Below are positions 60,951-64,000 of a stretch of 64,000 bases of DNA, one piece after another. This DNA comes from Burkholderia sp. IMCC1007 (GTDB taxonomy: Bacteria > Pseudomonadota > Gammaproteobacteria > Burkholderiales > Burkholderiaceae): contig NZ_JAPVQY010000011.1 in the NCBI RefSeq assembly GCF_027257875.1, positions 1 through 64,000 of the forward strand, given 5' to 3'. A program made the position numbers and the translations under genes. The notes beneath the pieces are model-generated. The model saw nothing but the letters and a program-made list of their open reading frames with translations, made no database searches and was not told the DNA's origin. How positions within the stretch are numbered: the stretch's first letter is position 1; every line of letters starts with the position of its first letter.

Positions 60951-60983
60951 CCCGTGTCGGGGAATGACAATTCCCCAGACGGG
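60951..60983 (-). ncRNA. leader hairpin before the STY4534/DUF3577 gene
   Basis: On the minus strand CCCGT-CT-GGGGAAT-TGTC-ATTCCCC-GAC-ACGGG folds as two stacked stems (7 and 5 bp) closed by a tetraloop, 39 bases before the start codon. Computationally described candidate RNAs named after DUF3577 and DUF3085, as I recall them, should be compared with it. The rest of the 60913-61316 gap shows only AT-rich promoter-like sequence. Confidence 0.6.
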
Positions 60984-61316
60984 CAAGAAGGGAGCTTCCG
61001 GTCAAACGACCTGCGGTGGTCCAGACAGTGGGACGAAGCACAACCGCAAAAAGGTGTCGCAAAGCGACGGTGCTGCAAAGGATGCTGAATGGGCTCCAGC
61101 GGGCAACTTCAATCGCGAATCATAGCCGGCGAGATCAAAAAATCAAGGTGATAACCGCGCCACATTTTTTTCGTGCGAGACCGGTATAACGGGATTAATG
61201 TTGAGGTCACGACGCATCACGCTATCTCACGGTCTGCACGTTGCCGTTACACTCGAACCACGGTCACCACGATTAGCACGACGACTGCGTGAACGGCCCC
61301 GAAAAAATGTGTGCCG

Positions 61317-61541
61317 TCACGCGAGCTCGTCAAATTCGAGCATTGAAGCGGGTGAAACCCCGAGCGTGGCGGCCAGTACGCAGATGTTGTAAAGGGCGAT
61401 ATTGCGCTGACCCCGCTCGATGCCGCCGATGTACGACCGGGCGAGGCCACTTTCGAGCGCCAGGCGTTCCTGCGACCAGCCGCGCGCCTTGCGAAGCGCA
61501 ATCAGGCGTTTTCCAAACAGGGCAAGCGGGTCGTACTGCAT
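61317..61541 (-). CDS. XRE-family helix-turn-helix regulator
   Basis: The 74-residue Cro/CI-type protein reads YDPLALFGKRLIALRKARGWSQERLALESGLARSYIGGIERGQRNIALYNICVLAATLGVSPASML. This covers the complete five-helix HTH with almost nothing else. An upstream TTG would add 29 unlike residues. It stands just above the STY4534 operon in the same direction and may control it. Confidence 0.87.
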   Translation of the reverse strand: MQYDPLALFGKRLIALRKARGWSQERLALESGLARSYIGGIERGQRNIALYNICVLAATLGVSPASMLEFDELA

Positions 61542-61735
61542 CAATATCTCGAGCGGAGGGATATCGAAGCGTACGGATTTGACCTGTTTGAGGCCACGCT
61601 CTATGATAGGACGCACTATGAGTGACAATTATTGCGTCAGTCACAATGGTGCTGTGAAAGCGACGTGGACACCGGTCAGGATCGGGATAGCCGGTGGACC
61701 AACCCGATAGACCTTCTTGCCCAACGGGGAGCACG

Positions 61736-62155
61736 GTGAGTCAACCGGTTTCGAATCTTGATCAGCTGCTGGCGTCGATGCAGCCTGAGCTGAATGAAGG
61801 TGTGTATGTCTTTTCCACGGTCCAGGCGGACCGGGACGTGTCGGGACTTGCGCCTGTGGCGACGTTTCGTGAGCGCGAGGGGTTGACCGTCATCATCGAT
61901 GAACACACGGCACTTCGCGAAGGCTTGCCGGTGCTTTTCCGGGCGGCCTGGATTACGTTGACTGTCCATTCCGACCTGCAGGCCGTGGGACTGACCGCCG
62001 CGGTGGCAGAAGCGCTGACGGAGGCCAGCATCAGTTGTAACGTCGTTGCCGCGGCTTTTCACGATCATATTTTTGTGCCGGTCGAGCGGGCGACGGATGC
62101 GCTTGCGCAACTTGCCGGACTTCAGGTGCGCGCAGGGCAGGCTGCGGTGGGATGA
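61736..62155 (+). CDS. ACT-domain-containing protein
   Basis: The 139-residue protein reads NLDQLLASMQPELNEGVYVFSTVQADRDVSGLAPVATFREREGLTVIIDEHTALREGL. The second half, AWITLTVHSDLQAVGLTAAVAEALTEASISCNVVAAAFHDHIFVPVERATDAL, forms a tandem ACT-type ligand domain. GTG 61736 with GGGGAG upstream was preferred to an upstream GTG. Such stand-alone proteins probably sense amino acids. It is not tied to the operon on either side and may be host sequence or cargo. Confidence 0.85.
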   Translation: MSQPVSNLDQLLASMQPELNEGVYVFSTVQADRDVSGLAPVATFREREGLTVIIDEHTALREGLPVLFRAAWITLTVHSDLQAVGLTAAVAEALTEASISCNVVAAAFHDHIFVPVERATDALAQLAGLQVRAGQAAVG

Positions 62156-62204
62156 ACGTTGCGGTCTGAACGTGACGCGCCGGCTGGCGCGTCACCCATC
62201 GGCG

Positions 62205-63095
62205 TTACGCTGAACTGCAGCGAGAAAATTCCTGACGGAATGCGTCAAAGAGCTGGGAGATTCGCTCGGCTGATTCGCCACCGGGAATCCGCATGCGGCT
62301 TGCCGTCATGTGAGTCAGTATCAGCGGTGATGGTTCGTCTAGGGCGAGAACTGCAAGAATCTGGTCACCCACGTCCGGCGTGGTGATACCTGCCATGTCC
62401 CGGCCGAGGAGGGCGGCGCCGCTGATGTCGGGATCGTGGTCGTGTCGTTCGATCAGATCGAAATTGTCGTCGGCATACAATCGTTCGAGATTCCCCGCCT
62501 CGCCGTACCAAGCCAGCAGAAACAGCAGATCGATCGCATCCTTGCGATCGATCGCGTGACGATCCTGCCAGGCGATTAACTTGAGCATCGCCTGGGAGGG
62601 TAATGAGGCGACGGGGACCACGAGATCGGCGTCAATGCGAACGGGAACAGCCGCACGCAGTGCCTGTTCGAAGCCGGCGACATTCATTCGGACAGCCTGA
62701 TCGGGCGGCCAGGCAATTTCGCCGCCTTCGTCGGCGATGCGCCCGAACGGAACGATGTCGAGCCAAGTGCGAGCGCCGGTATCGGGTGCCCGGTAGTGCA
62801 AGCGGTGGGCCGCGTTACCTCGTTGCTCGAAGTGTCCGGACGCGACCAGCGTCAGCCTCAATGCTTCGTGTCCAGCCCAGCTCTCGATGGAAATGCCGAT
62901 ATCGATGTCCGCGGTCGCGCGCGTCGGTTCAATGTCATGGACGTGTGTGAGCAGGATGTCGCGAGCGCTTGCCCCACCGACGAACCACAGGATGCCCTCG
63001 GCAGAGGCTGCCGCTGTCACTTCACGGAGGAGGGCAACCATTTCCGGTGGAAACGGGCGATGGGGGCACGGATCAAGAGGACAGATATTGTTCAC
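62205..63095 (-). CDS. nucleotidyltransferase, AbiEii/AbiGii-like toxin
   Basis: The protein of about 296 residues has a nucleotidyltransferase core: LWFVGGASARDILL, then RATADIDIGISIESW with the Asp pair, and later LIAWQDRHAIDRKDAIDLLFLL. These are the motifs of AbiEii-type toxins and related DUF1814 proteins. The GTG at 63095 overlaps the antitoxin-like gene by 23 bases. An ATG at 63041 is also possible. The pair would form a type IV system causing abortive infection or stabilising the element. Confidence 0.8.
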   Translation of the reverse strand: MNNICPLDPCPHRPFPPEMVALLREVTAAASAEGILWFVGGASARDILLTHVHDIEPTRATADIDIGISIESWAGHEALRLTLVASGHFEQRGNAAHRLHYRAPDTGARTWLDIVPFGRIADEGGEIAWPPDQAVRMNVAGFEQALRAAVPVRIDADLVVPVASLPSQAMLKLIAWQDRHAIDRKDAIDLLFLLAWYGEAGNLERLYADDNFDLIERHDHDPDISGAALLGRDMAGITTPDVGDQILAVLALDEPSPLILTHMTASRMRIPGGESAERISQLFDAFRQEFSRCSSA

Positions 63096-64000
63096 GCAGC
63101 AGGCGGGCCGTTTCGAGGTTGCGAGAGTCGCCACTCGCAACGAGATCTGCGTAGGCGAGCAATGGCGGGACGATGTTCTGGGGAAGCTCGGGTGCAGCCG
63201 CGAACTCGATCGGCGATTTCAGGAATTCGACATTTCCATCGCGATCAGGGCGCAGTCGCGCCTTTGCGATCCACTCTCGCGGCACCTGATCGGCGCAGTA
63301 TACGGTGAATGTGGCTGGTTTCAGGTATTCCGTGAGGATCGCCGCTGCAGGCTCACCGCCAAACCGACAACGGTCGGGAAGCTCGGGAACGTTTCGCCAC
63401 CAGTCGGGCACGTCCGTGCGGAAGCGTCCGAGCTGAAGCGTTCCACGCAAGAGCGTGGGGTACAGCGTCGTCCATTCGTCGATCATCCGACTTGCGTCCG
63501 TGAACTGCATACCGCGCCCGCTGGGACGTTCAACGAGATCCCGGCGGCCAAGCATTCCGTGAATCGCGTTCTGAACGGTTCCGTGACTGACGCCGGCGAC
63601 CTGAGCGATGTCGCGATAGGTGTTTTCCAGCAGCGACGGAACGGCGAGCAGGGCGAGGGCCACGCGCAGCGTCGACTTGGTCCAGGTCCGGCTCTGCGTC
63701 TGTTGGCTTTGATCCGGACGCGGGCGTCCAGACACAAGAATGACGTTATCGGCCAGAAGGATGCTGGCGTTGCCGGCGAGGTCAAGGGCATCGACCTGCA
63801 GTTCGCGGCACGCGTTGATCATATTGGGGGACAGATACGACGTCACGAGTAGTAGCCTTTCGGCCTTGCTGGGGGCAGCCTGTGCGCGGATGGCGGCAAG
63901 GGTGCCATAGCGGTCGATGGTCTGCTTGACGAGCGCGGGACGTTTGAAGCGACGTGTGCCAACGTGAAACTCCAGCACGGCATCCGCCCCGGACCTGGGT
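63073..64000 (-). CDS. AbiEi-like antitoxin/regulator (5' end beyond the window)
   Basis: At least 301 residues are present. A winged-helix region (LLAVPSLLENTYRDIAQVAGVSHGTVQNAIHGMLGRRDLVER) sits in the middle, and a C-terminal domain (TEYLKPATFTVYCADQVPREWIAKARLRPDRDGNVEFL) resembles AbiEi-type antitoxins. The frame stays open to the window edge (reading ADAVLEFHVGTRRF), so the true start lies outside. Its stop overlaps the toxin gene, the usual order for AbiE. Confidence 0.78.
   Translation of the reverse strand, partial: PRSGADAVLEFHVGTRRFKRPALVKQTIDRYGTLAAIRAQAAPSKAERLLLVTSYLSPNMINACRELQVDALDLAGNASILLADNVILVSGRPRPDQSQQTQSRTWTKSTLRVALALLAVPSLLENTYRDIAQVAGVSHGTVQNAIHGMLGRRDLVERPSGRGMQFTDASRMIDEWTTLYPTLLRGTLQLGRFRTDVPDWWRNVPELPDRCRFGGEPAAAILTEYLKPATFTVYCADQVPREWIAKARLRPDRDGNVEFLKSPIEFAAAPELPQNIVPPLLAYADLVASGDSRNLETARLLREQYLSS

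Overview
The window is GC-rich and its gene content points to a beta-proteobacterium of the order Burkholderiales, probably Burkholderiaceae (Burkholderia, Paraburkholderia, Caballeronia or Cupriavidus). The evidence is the MHS-type transporters, the many LysR regulators, the sucCD remnant and the integrative-element backbone. No rRNA, tRNA or CRISPR array was seen. The two halves of the window are very different.

Left part (1-37 kb) is an accessory catabolic region with many broken genes. It opens with a 5'-truncated MHS transporter and a gamma-carbonic-anhydrase-like gene. Next come an aldo/keto reductase with a divergent ArsR regulator, and a decayed LysR gene split by a complete ISL3-family IS with an 8-bp target duplication. 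A LysR/SDR/DJ-1 group follows, then a stretch of decaying genes (MFS, acyl-CoA dehydrogenase, enoyl-CoA hydratase). From 10.5 to 32.2 kb there is a largely intact set: class III CoA-transferase, enoyl-CoA hydratase, LysR plus MHS transporter, alpha/beta-hydrolases, SDRs, iron alcohol dehydrogenase, hot-dog thioesterase, nitroreductase, aldehyde dehydrogenase, flavin reductase, GntR regulator, PcaC-like decarboxylase, DUF1097 membrane protein, an LLM flavin monooxygenase, and private copies of ribB and ribA. I infer a pathway in which reduced flavin from the flavin reductase feeds the LLM monooxygenase and the products are hydrolysed, oxidised and passed to CoA-dependent steps. The substrate cannot be read from the sequence. 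Two DNA motifs link its units: a GntR-type site (24.1 and 27.0 kb) and a promoter motif shared at 10.2, 14.4 and 24.0 kb. A fatty-acid desaturase/membrane transporter pair follows at 35-37 kb.

Right part (37.5-64 kb) is the backbone of an integrative conjugative element of the SPI-7/PAGI-2/ICEclc type. The plus-strand run is an XRE regulator with a divergent AlpA-like protein, ParA, ParB, DUF2857, two replication-type proteins, a PFL_4669-type protein, DUF3158, SSB and HU. On the minus strand there is a TraB-like nitrilase with two large unknown genes, then a ten-gene run from 60.9 down to 51.7 kb (STY4534/DUF3577, ArdB-type antirestriction, several DUFs, an NPPY methyltransferase, an SNF2 helicase, DUF3085) that ends in a strong terminator. 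Nine of its ten genes carry a GC-rich hairpin 20-40 nt before the start codon. The window ends with an XRE regulator, an ACT-domain protein and an AbiEi/AbiEii-like toxin-antitoxin pair cut by the window edge.

The most promising leads are the hairpin-punctuated operon with its helicase/methyltransferase core, three GTTACC palindromes and a parS-like site in the replication/partition region, and the flavin-dependent catabolic set with its own riboflavin genes and shared operators.
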